NCBI GenBank assembly: GCA_038249115.1
Contig: JBBRWQ010000021.1
Location: 1-43,337, forward strand
Source of the DNA: UBA4719 sp038249115
GTDB taxonomy: Bacteria > Actinomycetota > Actinomycetes > Actinomycetales > Dermatophilaceae
DNA length: 43,337 nucleotides
Direction of reading: 5' to 3'
The notes beneath the pieces are model-generated. The model ran no database searches, had not been told where the DNA came from, and saw nothing but the letters and a program-made list of their open reading frames with translations. Shown one piece after another: positions 43,186 to 43,337 of the stretch; within the stretch, counting starts at the first letter, position 1, and each line of letters begins with the position of its first letter. A program made the position numbers and the translations under genes.

Positions 43186-43337
43186 GTGGCTCACTCTCTA
43201 GATTCGTCTCCTGAAAACGTGCCGCCGGTGTTCGAGACGGCTCGCCTGCGGCTGCGGCCCTGGCGCGACACCGATGCCCCCGGTCCTGGTGAAGGACCTG
43301 ACGCCGACAGCCTGCGCTTCATGCCGGCCAGTGCCCA
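43186..43337 (+). CDS. GNAT-family N-acetyltransferase (N-terminal fragment)
   Basis: Only the first 50 codons are in the window. They contain VPPVFETARLRLRPWRDTDA, the classical opening strand and helix of RimJ/RimL-like GNAT acetyltransferases, which move an acetyl group from acetyl-CoA to an amine. The acetyl-CoA-binding part lies beyond the window edge. The only suitable start is GTG 43186. TAGGTT at 43172-43177 could be a -10 box placing the transcript start within 2 nt of the GTG, so a leaderless mRNA is possible. Confidence 0.75.
   Translation, partial: MAHSLDSSPENVPPVFETARLRLRPWRDTDAPGPGEGPDADSLRFMPASA

Overview
The window is a 43.3 kb piece of a high-GC actinobacterial chromosome. 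The pointers are a WhiB1-type iron-sulfur regulator beside a PdtaS-type histidine kinase (the same neighbourhood as in Mycobacterium tuberculosis), a 180 kDa-class NAD-glutamate dehydrogenase, an Rv3235-family gene near secA, a SigL/RslA-like sigma/anti-sigma pair, frequent GTG/TTG starts and many 4-nt ATGA/GTGA gene overlaps. The gene set fits the order Micrococcales, and the Intrasporangiaceae/Dermatophilaceae group is my best guess (inference from gene content, not from a search). No insertion sequence, prophage, CRISPR array, rRNA or tRNA gene was seen; the only stable RNA gene is ssrA (tmRNA).

Layout. 1-3.3 kb (minus): the repeat-rich N-terminus of a probable DEAD-box RNA helicase, a VanZ-like protein coupled to an ACT-domain malic enzyme, and a methyltransferase. 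3.4-5.0 kb (plus): thioredoxin, then an ECF sigma factor and its zinc anti-sigma factor behind a promoter that looks self-recognised. 5.2-5.6 kb (minus): ssrA. 5.8-6.8 kb (plus): an NADP-dependent oxidoreductase. 7-18.6 kb (minus): one long co-directional run, tadA-tadB-tadC-pilin-tadE-tadE-tadG, then prfB, ftsE, ftsX, an M23 peptidase, smpB and a DUF2207 membrane protein. This joins a Tad/Flp pilus machine to a division and ribosome-rescue block. FtsEX plus a coiled-coil M23 hydrolase resembles the E. coli FtsEX-EnvC arrangement, and smpB lies about 3.4 kb from its RNA partner ssrA.

18.6-30.3 kb: a divergent regulatory region with a duplicated operator-like motif and 12-bp repeats, an 800-residue flippase-like/pseudokinase fusion, whiB1, pdtaS, the large glutamate dehydrogenase, and a small plus-strand operon of two WXG100-like helical proteins and a DUF2505 protein that ends in a 72-bp-period repeat. 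30.4-36.8 kb (minus): pruA (which makes glutamate, the substrate of the nearby dehydrogenase), a DUF6912 protein, a WS/DGAT-like acyltransferase lacking its catalytic histidine, a HAD phosphatase-like protein, and CpaE/TadZ-like and CpaB/SAF-like Tad accessory genes, 16 kb away from the main tad operon. 37-40.2 kb (plus, with one minus-strand gene): a small HTH protein, a VapBC toxin-antitoxin pair, a conserved hypothetical protein, a LysM membrane protein with an in-frame 9-bp repeat, and an Rv3235-family gene. 40.3-43.1 kb (minus): secA. At the right edge a GNAT acetyltransferase begins on the plus strand and runs out of the window.

I do not see a clear-cut new system. The best candidates for something undescribed are the orphan WXG-like pair operon at 28.9-30.3 kb, the duplicated operator between tadA and the 800-residue membrane protein, and the pseudokinase-flippase fusion itself.
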